Part shown: positions 1 through 9,371 of the stretch, piece by piece
Layout: each line of letters opens with the position of its first letter
Position numbering within the stretch: position 1 is the first letter of the stretch
Assembly (NCBI GenBank): GCA_001184405.1
Contig: LFMX01000042.1
Location: forward strand, 1 to 44,287
DNA: 44,287 bases
Reading direction: 5' to 3'
From: Candidatus Burkholderia humilis
GTDB taxonomy: Bacteria > Pseudomonadota > Gammaproteobacteria > Burkholderiales > Burkholderiaceae
Translations under genes and position numbers: made by a program
Notes under the pieces: model-generated
Databases searched by the model: none
What the model was told of the DNA's origin: nothing
Seen by the model: the letters and a program-made list of their open reading frames with translations, nothing else

Positions 1-274
1 CTCGGTGGGCTATCGTCCCGCGCGGCTCGACTATGTGTTGCGTTGCAGCCTTTATACCGATGCCGTGCAGGCCGCGCGCTATGGACAAGGCGTCGTGCTC
101 GGCTGGAGCCGGCTCGTGCAGGATCACATCGCGCGCGGCGAACTCGTGCGATTGACCGGCATGACGAGCAAGCAAAAGGATGCGTATTTCGTCGTGGTGC
201 CGCATGGCCGATCGATTACGCCCGCGATCACGCAGATCATCGACTGGTTGCGCGGTGAAGCGGCGTATCGCTAA
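1..274 (+). CDS. LysR-family regulator, C-terminal part cut by the window edge
   Basis: The gene enters from the left edge; its frame begins at base 2 and ends with TAA at 272-274. The visible 90 residues match the end of a LysR effector-binding domain: GQGVVLGWSRLV followed by ARGELVRL is the usual closing strand and helix of that fold. The DNA-binding helix-turn-helix lies outside the window, so neither target nor inducer can be named. No lesion is seen in this part, in contrast to the next regulator at 742-1548. Confidence 0.75.
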   Translation, partial: SVGYRPARLDYVLRCSLYTDAVQAARYGQGVVLGWSRLVQDHIARGELVRLTGMTSKQKDAYFVVVPHGRSITPAITQIIDWLRGEAAYR

Positions 275-296
275 ACAAATTCGTTTTGCTTTAGGC

Positions 297-485
297 TTAG
301 CGCCCGCGGCTTTCCCTAAAGAAATGCTCTTGCGACACGCGAAAATCCGGCATATCGCAAAGCTTGCGGCGCTCGGCCCGATCGCGCGCGGCAATAAACG
401 GCATGCTAAAGAACACTGCAATCCAGACGAGCATCAGGAAAATGCCATCGCCTAATTGCATCAGAAAAGGTTTGTCGTAACTCAT
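297..485 (-). CDS. small hypothetical membrane protein
   Basis: A 62-residue frame starting MSYDKPFLMQLGDG, preceded by a modest GGGAA ribosome site about six bases upstream. Residues 10-30 (GIFLMLVWIAVFFSMPFIAA) form one clear hydrophobic segment, followed by a basic, polar tail (RDRAERRKL). This fits a single-span inner-membrane peptide with a cytoplasmic C-terminus. It lies convergent to the LysR tail, 22 bases from its stop. I do not recognise a family. An upstream ATG at 515 would lengthen it by ten residues but has no better ribosome site. It may not be a real gene. Confidence 0.4.
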   Translation of the reverse strand: MSYDKPFLMQLGDGIFLMLVWIAVFFSMPFIAARDRAERRKLCDMPDFRVSQEHFFRESRGR

Positions 486-741
486 GATTTCCCAGGCGCA
501 GACGCATGAAATCATGCAGTCCGAATCTTATATTTTGAGAACGCTTAGCCAGCCGCGCCAGCAAATACGCCAGGCCGCTTAGCGATTCGTGCAGATTTTT
601 ATGCATCTGCTTAAGCCCCTTAGTCTAAGCGCGAGATAAGTCCATTGCACGCGTTTAATCGATTGCGCACGCGCTTCAGTGATGGCTTCCGCACATTGCT
701 GTGTATGTAAATTCGAAGGTGATTCGCTAGCGAATGAATGC

Positions 742-1548
742 TTAACTGCGCGATGGCAAACGCGGCGCATCGAATGGCGCGATCAAACGGCCCGACGCGA
801 GATCGTCCGCAACGAGCGATGTCGATCCCATTGCAATGCCGATTCCATCGACCGCCGCCTGCAAGGTCAGATAAAAGTGATCGAAGGTCATGGACGCCGC
901 CGATTGCAGCGACGGCAGATTCGCCTTCGTCAGCCATTCCAGCCACAGACGCGGCAAGCTCGATGCATGCGCAGCAGCGTATGCCGCGCAAGGTCTTCGG
1001 GCGTGCTTAGCGGCACGCGTTCGAGCAACGCCGGACTGCACACCGGAATGCGCTCTTCCGCGAGAAAAGGCCGCATGACATAGCCGTAAAACGTGTCCGG
1101 ACCGCCGCGAATAACGATATCGAACGGCTCTTTCAAACTTTCCAACGGCTCGTTCGATGTCTCCACGCTCACCTCGACATCCGGATGCCCGGCGCGAAAA
1201 CGTGCGAGCCGCGGCACGAGCCATCGCAAGGTGAAGGTGGCAATGGCGTTGACGGTCAGCCTGCGCGGCACCGCCGCCGACAGACCGAAGCGCGCGGTGG
1301 CCTGCGAAAGCTGCTCGAACATCGGGCCGATTTTCGTCAGATACGCCCTGGCAGCGGCCGTCAGCACAACCCGCCGGTTATGCCGCATCAAAGAGCGATG
1401 CGCCGAACCATTCCTCGAGCAGCCGCACTTGCTGGCTGATCGCGCCGTGCGTCACATGCAGTTCGGCGGCGGCGTCCTTGAAGCTGCCGAGGCGTCCGGC
1501 CGCTTCGAACGCGCGCAGCGCATTGAGCGGCGGCAAAGGTCGTTTCAT
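742..1548 (-). pseudogene. LysR-family regulator (GcvA-like), two frameshifts
   Basis: Starts [20 protein letters not shown] with a classic LysR helix-turn-helix ([20 protein letters not shown]). The first frame hits TAA after GASLFDAA; the protein resumes one frame over at [16 protein letters not shown], best explained by an extra G near 1388. A second shift near 955 (one C missing) separates HTLLRMH from ASSLPRLWLEWLTKAN. The tail stops at DAPRLPSRS, some 20 residues before the usual end of GcvA-type proteins. It is divergent from the EamA transporter at 1653, which it probably once controlled. Truncated protein could at most be the DNA-binding domain. Confidence 0.85.
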
Positions 1549-1652
1549 GGTTTTTCACGAGAGTTCAGCTAACATGATTCCCCAAAATAACTGGTTTGCC
1601 GCGGCATCACAAGATAGATATCCTGCTAGTTTCCCGTCACAAAAAATTCATC

Positions 1653-2491
1653 ATGCTCAGCTACACCAGCGGCGGCGTCCTGCTCGCGGCGCTTCTCCAT
1701 GCAAGCTGGAATGCGATGCTCCACGGCAACCGCGACCGCTTTCTCTCGATGACATGGATGAGCATCGCCATCGGCGTCGTGTCGATCTTCGTCGTGATCA
1801 ATCTGCCGATGCCCGCGCGCCGCGTGGCCGTATATCGTCGCGTCGGGGCTGGTGCATCGTCTATAACGTGAGTCTCGTGCGCTCGTACCGGCGCGGCGAT
1901 CTCGCGCAGGCCTATCCGATCGCGCGCGGTTCGTCGCCGCTGCTCGTCACGCTCGGCGCGGCGCTGTTCGCGCATGAGGCCATCGGGCCGCTGCACGCGT
2001 TCGGCATCGTGTTGATTTCGGGCGGCATCATGGCGCTGGCGCTCGCCGGTCGTCATGTGTCGCGCGCGGGTGCGTTAGCGGCGTTCATCACCGGCGTGAC
2101 GATCGCGGTGTACACGGTGATCGACGGCATCGGCGTGCGGGCATCGGATGGACAGGCGCTCGCTTATACCGCGTGGATGTTCCTGTTCTACTGGATCATG
2201 CCCGTGCTCTTCGTCGCCAAACGCGGCGTTGCGGCGCTGACTTCGTCGCTGCACGATGCGCCGATGGCCGTCGGCTCGTCGATCATCGGCGGGCTCGTGT
2301 CGATCTCGGCCTACGGCATCGTCATCTGGGCGATGCAATCCGGCGCGATGGACGCGGTGTCCGCGCTGCGCGAGACGAGCGGCGTGTTCGCGGCGCTCAT
2401 CGGCCGCCCGTTTCTGCGTGAAAACGTCGATGCGAAACGCTGGCTCGCGTGCGTGGTCGTCGCGGGCGGAGCCGTTTGTCTGGGCCTATGA
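1653..2491 (+). pseudogene. EamA/DMT-family drug/metabolite transporter, frameshifted
   Basis: Begins MLSYTSGGVLLAALLHASWN, the typical start of a ten-helix EamA permease with the HASWN motif in helix 1. The first frame fails after NLPMPAR near 1818. A short piece (AWPYIVASGLVH) is readable in a second frame, and from about 1857 the third frame runs intact (IVYNVSLVRSYRRGDLAQAY, then ARGSSPLLVTLGAALF) to TGA at 2489-2491. Two indels about 40 bases apart therefore break one otherwise full-length inner-membrane transporter of about 280 residues. Substrate unknown. It is followed six bases later by a TauE-like gene, so the two probably formed an operon. Confidence 0.85.
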
Positions 2492-2497
2492 ATACCG

Positions 2498-3223
2498 ATG
2501 TCTTATCTGATCGTATTGAGCGTGGGACTGATAGCAGGCATGCTGAGCGGCGTGATCGGCACCGGTTCGTCGATGCTGCTCATGCCTGTCCTCGTCATCC
2601 TGTACGGGCCGCAGCATGCGGTGCCCATCATGGCGATCGCCGCGATCATGGGCAACTTCGGCAAGGTCGTGTCGTGGTGGAAGGAGATCGACTGGAAAGC
2701 GTGCTTCGCATATAGCATCACCGCCGTGCCCGCCGCAATGCTCGGCGTGCGCACGTTGCGCGCCCTGCCCGCGCATGCAGTGGAACTCGCGCTCGGCCTC
2801 TTCTTCGTCGCGATGGTGCCGACGCGCCGCTGGCTTGCGCATCGCGCGATCCGCTTCTCGCTGCCGCAACTGTCGATGATCAGCGCCGTGGTCGGCTTTC
2901 TGACGGGCATCGTCGTCTCGACGGGACCGATCACGGTGCCCGTCTTCATGAATTATGGGCTTGTCAAAGGCACGTTTCTAGCGACGGAAGCAACTGGGTC
3001 GCTGGCCGTGTATATCGCGAAAGTGACGGCGTTCAGGCAGTTCGGCGCGTTGCCTCCGTATCTCGTGTTGCAAGGCTTGATTACCGGCGCGTCCGTGATG
3101 GCGGGCACGCTGTGCGCGCGGGGCATCGTCCGAAGATGTTGCCGCATACCTTCCGGCTCGTCGTCGACGGGCTCATGCTCTCGTCGGGGCTTTCGCTTTT
3201 GTGGGCCACGCGCGAGCCGTTAG
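2498..3223 (+). pseudogene. TauE/SafE-family membrane exporter, frameshift near C-terminus
   Basis: The frame starts MSYLIVLSVGLIAGMLSGVIG and shows the repeated hydrophobic segments and G-rich loops of TauE/SafE (TSUP) proteins, which export sulfite, sulfoacetate or other small anions. It is intact for about 205 residues to VMAGTLCARG, then shifts frame near 3121; the expected last helix (FRLVVDGLMLSSGLSLLW) is found in another frame. The original frame stops at 3221-3223. In the shifted frame no stop appears before the next gene, so its own stop was either lost or lies behind a second indel. Probably cotranscribed with the EamA gene. Confidence 0.8.
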
Positions 3224-3399
3224 CGCAATGGGTCGCAATGTGCCGGTCAGGCACGCATGCTGCTCCGCAAAAAGTCGGCGGAACCCGCGTCATTCATGCA
3301 TATCGCATTCATTGTTCCGCGCGGATCGCTTCCCTCGAGGCATTCAACATTGCGGGGACGTGCCTATTTCTTGAGCCTTTAATCACGACAGGAGCCTGC

Positions 3400-3879
3400 A
3401 TGGCACGTTCGACCATCGCTACACCTTTCGTTGTCCTTTTGACTTTGCTTGCAGGATGCAGCGCCATGCGCACGCATGAAGCGCGCAATCCGCACGGCGC
3501 GCTGGTCGGGTCGAACGTGCTCGATCTGGTGCAGTCCGTCGGCATTCCCGACAGACGATGAAGCTCGTCGATCGCAACGGTCCCGACGATCGCATGGAAG
3601 TGCAGTGGAATTTCTCCAATTCCGATTCCGCGCTCGACATGAACGCGCTCGTGCTCGATGTGAAAGTCGGCGCCGTGGGCAAGTGCAGCATGACCGCCAC
3701 CGTCAAGCGCTGGGGCGTACAGGGAACTTCGGGTGAACTTCCCGCAGGCACATAGCGATAGCGTCGGTTCCGATTACGGCGTGTGCGAGCCGCTCGTGTA
3801 CGAAGCGCTCAACCACAATCCGCATACGCCGATCGATTCGAGCTGGGACGCGTTCTCGCTCGTCGGCGCGGCGAAATAG
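3400..3879 (+). pseudogene. small secreted lipoprotein, two frameshifts
   Basis: Starts at ATG 3400 after a strong AGGAG site. MARSTIATPFVVLLTLLAGC is a signal peptide ending in a lipobox, with the lipidated cysteine at residue 20. The frame then reads to VGIPDRR and stops at 3561. The body continues in a second frame (MKLVDRNGPDDRMEVQWNF to TVKRWG) and, after another shift near 3735, in a third (VCEPLVYEALNHNPHTPIDS to SLVGAAK, TAG 3877-3879). Together this gives a lipoprotein of about 155 residues of unknown function. No known domain is recognised. Broken twice. Confidence 0.7.
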
Positions 3880-3880
3880 C

Positions 3881-4528
3881 TTATTTGGCCTCGCCGGCGA
3901 TGAGCTGGCGAATCGCTTGCTCGAACGATTCCGATGGCAGCCCGCCGCTTATCAAATGTTGCCGGTCGAAGGTGATCGCCGGCACCGATTGAATGCCGAG
4001 CTGCTGAGACTCGCGTTCTTCGTTGCGCACGTCATCGGCGTATAAGTCGCTCGACAGAATTTCGCACGCGCGATCCGCGTCGAGTCCAACGCTCGATGCG
4101 ACATCGGCGAGCACATCGCGGTTGCTCACGTCGCGGCCTTCGCCGTGATACGTACGCAGCAGCGCCTGTTTCAGCGGTAGTTGCTTGCCTTCGAGCCGCG
4201 CCCAATGCAGCAGGCGATGCGCATCGAACGTGTTGTAGACGAACTCGCGCTCACCGAACGCGAAGCCTTCGCGCGCGCCGCGTTCGCGCAGCATCGTTTG
4301 CGATTCCGCAATCTGCTCGGGCGTGCGGCCATATTTGCGTCCCAGATAGTCGACGATGCGCTCGCCCTCCGCGGCCATATCCGGATTCAGCTCGAACGGA
4401 TGAAACGTGATGGAGGCATCGATGGAACCGCCTAGACGTTCCAGCGCACCTTGCAAAGAGGCGAGACCTACTGCGTACCACGGGCAGGCGATATCGGAAA
4501 CGAAGTCGATTTGAAGAGGGCAGAACAT
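3881..4528 (-). CDS. DsbA-family oxidoreductase (FrnE-like) lacking its second active-site cysteine
   Basis: An intact 215-residue frame with the FrnE/2-hydroxychromene-isomerase type thioredoxin fold: start MFCPLQIDFVSDIACPWY, a long helical insert with YGRTPEQIAE, and the cis-proline loop region GIQSVPAITFDRQHLISGG. Family members normally carry CPWC; here residue 18 is tyrosine (codon TAC, plus-strand 4475-4477) while Cys15 remains, as a single TGC-to-TAC change would give. Loss of the resolving cysteine should abolish ordinary dithiol oxidoreductase activity, leaving at most a one-cysteine or isomerase role. It has no signal peptide and is presumably cytoplasmic. It stands alone, convergent with the lipoprotein and divergent from the GntR gene. 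Confidence 0.85.
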   Translation of the reverse strand: MFCPLQIDFVSDIACPWYAVGLASLQGALERLGGSIDASITFHPFELNPDMAAEGERIVDYLGRKYGRTPEQIAESQTMLRERGAREGFAFGEREFVYNTFDAHRLLHWARLEGKQLPLKQALLRTYHGEGRDVSNRDVLADVASSVGLDADRACEILSSDLYADDVRNEERESQQLGIQSVPAITFDRQHLISGGLPSESFEQAIRQLIAGEAK

Positions 4529-4636
4529 GGCGATGAGCAAAAAGTAAAAGGCTAGCGCAAATCGCTTTGGCGTGCGCGGGTGCGCGCGTGGGCGCCCGCA
4601 CGTGCGGTGATAAACTGGATAATCCGTCTTCGCCGG

Positions 4637-4654
4637 ACCGCTTAAAAAAGCGGT
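4637..4654. promoter_or_regulatory. perfect inverted repeat just upstream of the GntR gene start
   Basis: Arms ACCGCTT and AAGCGGT, separated by AAAA, end six bases before the ATG of the GntR regulator and cover the place where its ribosome site should be. This could be an autoregulatory operator or a small mRNA hairpin that hides the ribosome site. Nothing in the sequence decides between them. Confidence 0.45.
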
Positions 4655-4660
4655 GAAATC

Positions 4661-5361
4661 ATGAGCAAAACTGCGGCGGAAACCGAATCCGGCGGCCGTC
4701 GGCACGGCGGGCGGTATATCTACGAAGAGTTGCGCAAGCAGATTCTCACGCTGCAACTCAAGCCCGGCTCGCCGCTCGATGAAGTGTCGACCGCCACGCA
4801 GTTCGGCCTGTCGCGATCGCCAGTCCGCGATGCGCTTGCGCGGCTCGTCAGCGAAGGGCTCGTCACCATTCTTCCGAATCGCACGACGCTCGTGACGCCG
4901 TTCGAAATCGAAGAGTTTCCGAAGTACATTTCCGCGCTCGATCTGATTCAGCGCGCGGTCACGCAGCTTGCCGCGCTGCATCGCATGCCGCGCGATCTCG
5001 CGCGCATCCGCGAAGCCGATCACGCGTATATGCAAGCGCTCGCAAGCGGCGATTTTCAGGCGATGACCGAGACCAACAAGGGCTTGCATATCGCCATTGC
5101 GCAGGCGGCGAACAACCCGCATTTCATCGGCTATTACGAGCGGCTGCTCGGCGAAGGGCAACGGCTGTCGCATCTGCATTTCGATTTCATGGTGTCATCG
5201 ACGAGCAATCCCGGCAACGATCACAAAGACCTCATCGATGCGATCGAGACAAGGACGCCGATCTCGCCGAAAAGCTCGCGCACGAACACACCATGCTCTT
5301 CCAGAAACGCTTTCTGGATTACATGCGGCAGAACATGACGGAATCGATCGAGATTCTCTGA
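4661..5361 (+). pseudogene. GntR/FadR-family regulator, frameshift in the last sixth
   Basis: The N-terminal winged helix-turn-helix is complete (IYEELRKQILTLQLKPGSPL, then FGLSRSPVRDALARLVSEGL), followed by the all-helical FCD effector domain with its histidine-bearing helix (MTETNKGLHIAIAQAANNPH). Near 5250 the frame changes: after LIDAIE the proper continuation (KDADLAEKLAHEHTMLFQKR to TESIEIL, TGA 5359-5361) is in another frame, while the first frame ends slightly earlier with unrelated residues. DNA binding may survive, but the last FCD helix and one metal/ligand histidine region are lost. No adjacent operon makes its target evident. Confidence 0.8.
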
Positions 5362-5454
5362 GGCGAACGCTTTTACGCGGCACTTTCACATCGCTTTCAC
5401 GTTGGACCGTCACACTGCTGCCTTTTTGCGCGCAGCGCACGGCCCGGTCCATCG

Positions 5455-6505
5455 ATGACACCTTCCTTCAGCAAGCTCGTCCTTGCCGTTTCTCTTTCCA
5501 CTTTGCTCGCGCTGGCCGCATGCGGCGGCGGTCACGACTTCCGCGCCCATCGCCACGACCCAGCCCGGCAAGTGGGCAAGCGCCACCGCCGGCGCGATGC
5601 TCGACGTCACGCTCGCGGATCTGCATCCGACACAAGCCGCGCTCGGCTACGACCAGATATACTACAAGCTTGGCCGCTACGAAGTCGATGCCACCAAGAA
5701 GTTCGATGACTTCGGCGCCGACGAAGGTCTCGGCGGTCTGGTCTCGGGCAATTCGACATCGGCGTCAAAGCTGACCGATGCGACCACCTACACCGACACC
5801 ACCACCGACACCACGAAGCGCGATACCACCGTGCTCAATCCCGTCGTGATCGGGCCGAACGGCGATTCGCTGTATCTGACCGATGGTCATCACGGTCTGT
5901 CGACGTATTACGAAACGCCCGATGGTGGTCCGTCGCTGCATGCGCATGTGATCGTCAAGGACAATCTGAGCGCCTATGCAGGCGATGCGTTCTGGGCCGA
6001 GATGCAAAGCCGCGGCTACGCGCGCCTGAAGGATGCCAACGGCGCGGCCATCACGCCCGCGCAACTGCCGGCGGCGCTCGGCCTCACGCACGGCATGCAG
6101 AACGACGCGTACCGCTCGCTGGTGTATTTCACGCGCGATATCGGCTACAGCAAGCCGACGCCATCGACCGATTTCCTCGAGTTCTACTGGGCCGACTGGC
6201 TGCGCGCGAGCTTCCCGCTGAGCGCCTACACGCTCACCACGCTCGGCGCAGTCGATCCCGATCCGGCCACGGCGGGTGCGGGATATCTGAACGCGGTGTG
6301 GAATGCATCGATGAAAATGGTCGCGGCGGACGATCCGGTCATCGACGGCAAGACGGGCGCGCAACTCGGCAAGCTCGCGGCGATCAACAACGGCAAGGCG
6401 TACAACAAGGGCGAATTCGGCGATCTGTCGCAGCCGATGAGTGCGAAAAAGCCGGGCAAGATTGCTTATATGCTCAATTACAAGACGGTTCACGGTATTC
6501 AGTGA
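5455..6505 (+). pseudogene. ParB/Srx-like nuclease-domain lipoprotein, frameshift after the signal peptide
   Basis: MTPSFSKLVLAVSLSTLLAL then AAC (Cys23) is a lipoprotein signal. Immediately after it, in a GGC-repeat near 5530, the frame shifts by one; the mature protein continues in the neighbouring frame (SAPIATTQPGKW...) to TGA at 6503-6505. The core (VVIGPNGDSLYLTDGHHGLS, then a long alpha/beta region ending KIAYMLNYKTVHGIQ) matches the putative ParB-like nuclease family often found as exported proteins in Burkholderia. Its substrate is unknown. About 340 residues, full length apart from the indel. The simple repeat makes either slippage or sequencing error plausible here. Confidence 0.75.
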
Positions 6506-6561
6506 TGTCTTTCTTCCCGCACGCGTTTTAAGCCTTCTTTAAGTCTGTGGCTGCATAGTCG

Positions 6562-6592
6562 CCGGTAACTTCGTCCGTCGCGGAGTCACCGG
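6562..6592. terminator. imperfect hairpin between the ParB-like gene and the next gene
   Basis: Arms CCGGTAACTTCG and CGGAGTCACCGG can pair with two mismatches around a seven-base loop, 57 bases after the stop at 6505 and ending 31 bases before the next start. No T-run follows, so it is a weak terminator candidate or a leader structure. Confidence 0.3.
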
Positions 6593-6623
6593 TTAAGTGT
6601 GGGTATCGAAGGAGAAAAAAACG

Positions 6624-7108
6624 ATGCGATTGAGTTCGATGATGGCAGCGGGCGCGCTCGCGCTCATGCCTTTGATTGCGCTCGCGGGACCGCCCGGCGC
6701 GCAGCCGATGTATATCAGCCAGTGCCGGTTCAGGGCGAAACGCGCGTCGTGCAGACGGCGTCCGGGCCGATGAAGATTACTTCGTGGAGTTGGAGCAGCA
6801 ACGGCAACGGTACGCAGGGCGGCGCGCCGTCGCAAGCGGCAATGCAGCAGATGCAGGCGATGGACGCGCAAATGCGCGCCGCGCGCATCGAAATGATGGC
6901 GATGCAGCAGCACATGCGCCAGATGATGGCGCTTCAGCAGGCCGCATTCGCCGGTGCGTTCGCGTCTCCGGCGCCGCAACAAAACGCGGTGTTCGCGACG
7001 CCGGTCTGGGCGATGCCGCAGCCCGTCGTCATTCTGGTGCCCGCGCAGCCGCGCCCTCAGCAGCCGCAACAAGCCCAGCCCAAACGTGCGCCGGGCGTCG
7101 ACATTTAA
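6624..7108 (+). pseudogene. small exported Met/Gln-rich protein, frameshift
   Basis: Start ATG 6624 follows an AAGGAG site. MRLSSMMAAGALALMPLIAL plus AGPPGAQ is a cleavable signal peptide. Near 6717 the frame shifts and the mature part continues as YQPVPVQGETRVVQTASGPM in the next frame to TAA at 7108. The middle is strikingly rich in methionine, glutamine and alanine (AAMQQMQAMDAQMRAARIEM and on), likely a long amphipathic helix, and the end is proline/glutamine-rich. No family is recognised; a periplasmic location is inferred. The indel separates the signal from the mature domain, so secretion is probably lost. Confidence 0.6.
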
Positions 7109-7111
7109 CGC

Positions 7112-8034
7112 TCATTTCCCCCAGCGCAACACCAGCGGCGAAAGCCGCTTCGCAATTGCGATAAGCTCACGCCGCGTCTCCGGATGCATCTCCGGCAACG
7201 GATGACGCGGCTTCTCGCACGCGATCACGCCGCCCTCCTTTTCATCAACGCCTTTGCGGCCAGCAAGCCCGCCTGCCGGTTCTCGTGATTGATGAGCGGC
7301 AACCACCGCTGATACAACTCGAACGCGAGATCGCCGTTGCCCTGCGCGTGCGCCTCGATGATCGGGCGAATGCCGTCGGGGAAACCGCCGCCGGTCATCG
7401 AGCCGGTCACGCCCGCTTCGAGATCGGCGAGCAGTGTGATCGCCTCTTCGCCGTCCAACGGACCTTCAATTGCTTCGCCGCCCAGACGGATAATTTCGCG
7501 CAGCTTGTTCGCCGCGCCCGGCGTTTCGATCTTGAAGTAACCCACCTGTTCGATCTCGCGCGCTATACGCGCCAAGAACGCGGCGCTCAGCATCGTGCCG
7601 CTCGCGGGCGCGTCCTGAATCATGATGGGCACGTCGACGGCGTCGGACACGCGGGCGTAGAAATCGTAGATCTGCGCTTCAGGCACGCGAAACGTCGCGC
7701 CGTGATACGGCAGCATCACCATGACCATTGCCGCGCCCATGTCCTGCGCGCGCCGGCTGCGCGCGGCGCATACGGCCTGCCGTAGTGACTCGTCGTGACG
7801 ATGACCGGCACGCGGCCGTTCACGTGTTCGAGGATCGTGCGCGTGAGGACTTCGCGTTCGTCGTCGGCCAGCGAAAATTGCTCGGAGAAGTTGGCGAGAA
7901 TGGCGAGGCCCGTCGGAACCGGCATCGATCATGAAATCGACGGCGCGCTTCTGGCTGTCGAGATCGAGTGCGCCGGTTTCGGTGAAGGTCGTCGGCACGA
8001 CGGGAAAGATGCCGCGAAAGCGTGGTTGGGTCAT
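7112..8034 (-). pseudogene. dihydrodipicolinate-synthase-family 2-keto-3-deoxy-arabonate dehydratase, three frameshifts
   Basis: Starts MTQPRFRGIFPVVPTTFTET. Homologous segments in sequence are FMIDAGSDG, then (other frame) LANFSEQFSLADDEREVLTR and NGRVPVIVTTSHYG, then the first frame again from AARSRRAQDMGAAMVMVMLP to NRQAGLLAAKALMK, and finally GGVIACEKPRHPLPEMHPET to LSPLVLRWGK (stop 7112). The Schiff-base lysine region (YFKIETPG) is readable. In the non-phosphorylative L-arabinose route such enzymes turn L-2-keto-3-deoxyarabonate into 2,5-dioxopentanoate; the neighbouring dehydratase at 9368 supports this role. Indels lie near 7920, 7760 and 7235, so no full protein can be made. Confidence 0.8.
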
Positions 8035-8050
8035 GGTGGTCCTGAATGCG

Positions 8051-9371
8051 TTAGTGAGATGACTTGGCGAGCGCCGCGCGGACCACGAAGCTCACGACGA
8101 CGGCGACCAGCAGAATCGCCGCAAGAAAGTAGAGGCCGGCGGCGAGACTGCCGGTGGTATCCTTGATCACGCCGATACCCCACGGCCCGAAATAACTGCC
8201 GAGGTTCGCCAGCGAGTTGATCGTCGCGATGCCGACCGCCGCGCCCGCGCTTGTCAGAAACTGGCCGGGCAGCGCCCAGACGATCGGCTGCGCGGCGTAG
8301 ATCGCGAATGCGCTCAGGCAGATGAGCAGGAATTGCAGCGTCGCGTCGTGGGTCCAGGCGCTGGCCGCGAGCGTCAGTGCGGCGAAGGCGGACATCGCGG
8401 CGATGTGGCCGTAGCGCTCGTCTTTCTTATCGGAATGACGCGGCACGATGAGCAAGCCGGCGATCGCGAACAAGTACGGCACCACGAACAACAGGCCGGT
8501 GGTCGAATCGCTGACGCCGAACGCCTTGATGATGGTCGGCAGCCACAGCGACAAGCCGTAGATCGACAGCGGAAACGGCAGGAACAGCAGCGCGAGCAGC
8601 AGCACGCGGCCGTCCTTCAGCGCGGCGAGCGGATTGCCATGCTGCTTCAGCTTGTGCGCGGCGCGATCGCTCGCCAATTCACGCTCGAGCCACGCGCGAT
8701 CGGCGTTCGACAGCCATCGCGCATCGGCGGGGGTTTCGGGCAACAAACACAGCGTCGGCCACACCAGCAATACGGCGGGCAAACCTGCGACCACGAACAG
8801 CATCTGCCAGTTCGACATGCCGAACGCGCCGTGCGTGGACAGCAGCCATCCGGCGAGCGGCCCGGCGATGATCCCGGAAATCGGCTGCGCCAGCACCAGC
8901 AAGCCGATGATGCGCGCGCGCTGACGCAGCGGAAACCACTTGGTCAGAAAGTACAGAATGCCGGGATACAAACCGGCTTCCGCCGCGCCCAGCAGAAAGC
9001 GCAGCGCGTAGAAGCTCATCGGGCCTTGCGTGAGCACCATCGCCATTGTGATGACGCCCCACGTCGCCATGATGCGAGCAAACCAGACGCGCGCGCCAAA
9101 GCGATCCAAAGCGAGATTGCTCGGCACTTCACACAGAAAATAGCCGATGAAAAAAGCCCCGCGCCCGCGCCGTACGCGGCATCGGACAGACCGATTGCCG
9201 CGTTCATATGCAGCTTGGCAAAGCCCACCACCGTCCGGTCGATATATGCGACCACGTAAATCAGCGCGAGAAAGGGAAGGGAATCAGCTTGCGCGTGAGC
9301 ATGCCGACGATGCGGCGCTCGTCGTGGTCATCGGCGACATCGCGCGCAATGTCTGCGGTTGTATCGTTCAA
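8051..9371 (-). pseudogene. MFS sugar-acid transporter (ACS family), two frameshifts near the N-terminus
   Basis: TTG at 9371-9369 is chosen because it follows GGAGGAG by six bases and overlaps the upstream dehydratase stop as TTGA. The N-terminal part reads RRIVGMLTRKLIPF, is shifted (one C missing near 9275) into YVVAYIDRTVVGFAKLHMNA, shifted again in the T-run near 9150, and then runs intact from CEVPSNLALDRFG to VVRAALAKSSH (TAA 8051). Twelve membrane spans and the EVPSN/DRFG loop are typical of anion:cation symporters that import sugar acids. Its place between two pentonate enzymes suggests arabonate or a similar substrate. Confidence 0.8.

Noticed and set aside
406..606. 66-residue minus-strand frame beginning MHKNLHESL
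   Set aside because: No family wording and it overlaps the slightly better small membrane protein frame.
3224..3399. Extension of the TauE-like protein across the gap to the lipoprotein
   Set aside because: The open frame has no family-like wording after SLLWATREPL; lack of a stop is chance.
5765..6493. Minus-strand 242-residue frame under the ParB-like gene
   Set aside because: Shadow of the plus-strand gene with Arg/Val/His-heavy composition and no recognisable domain.
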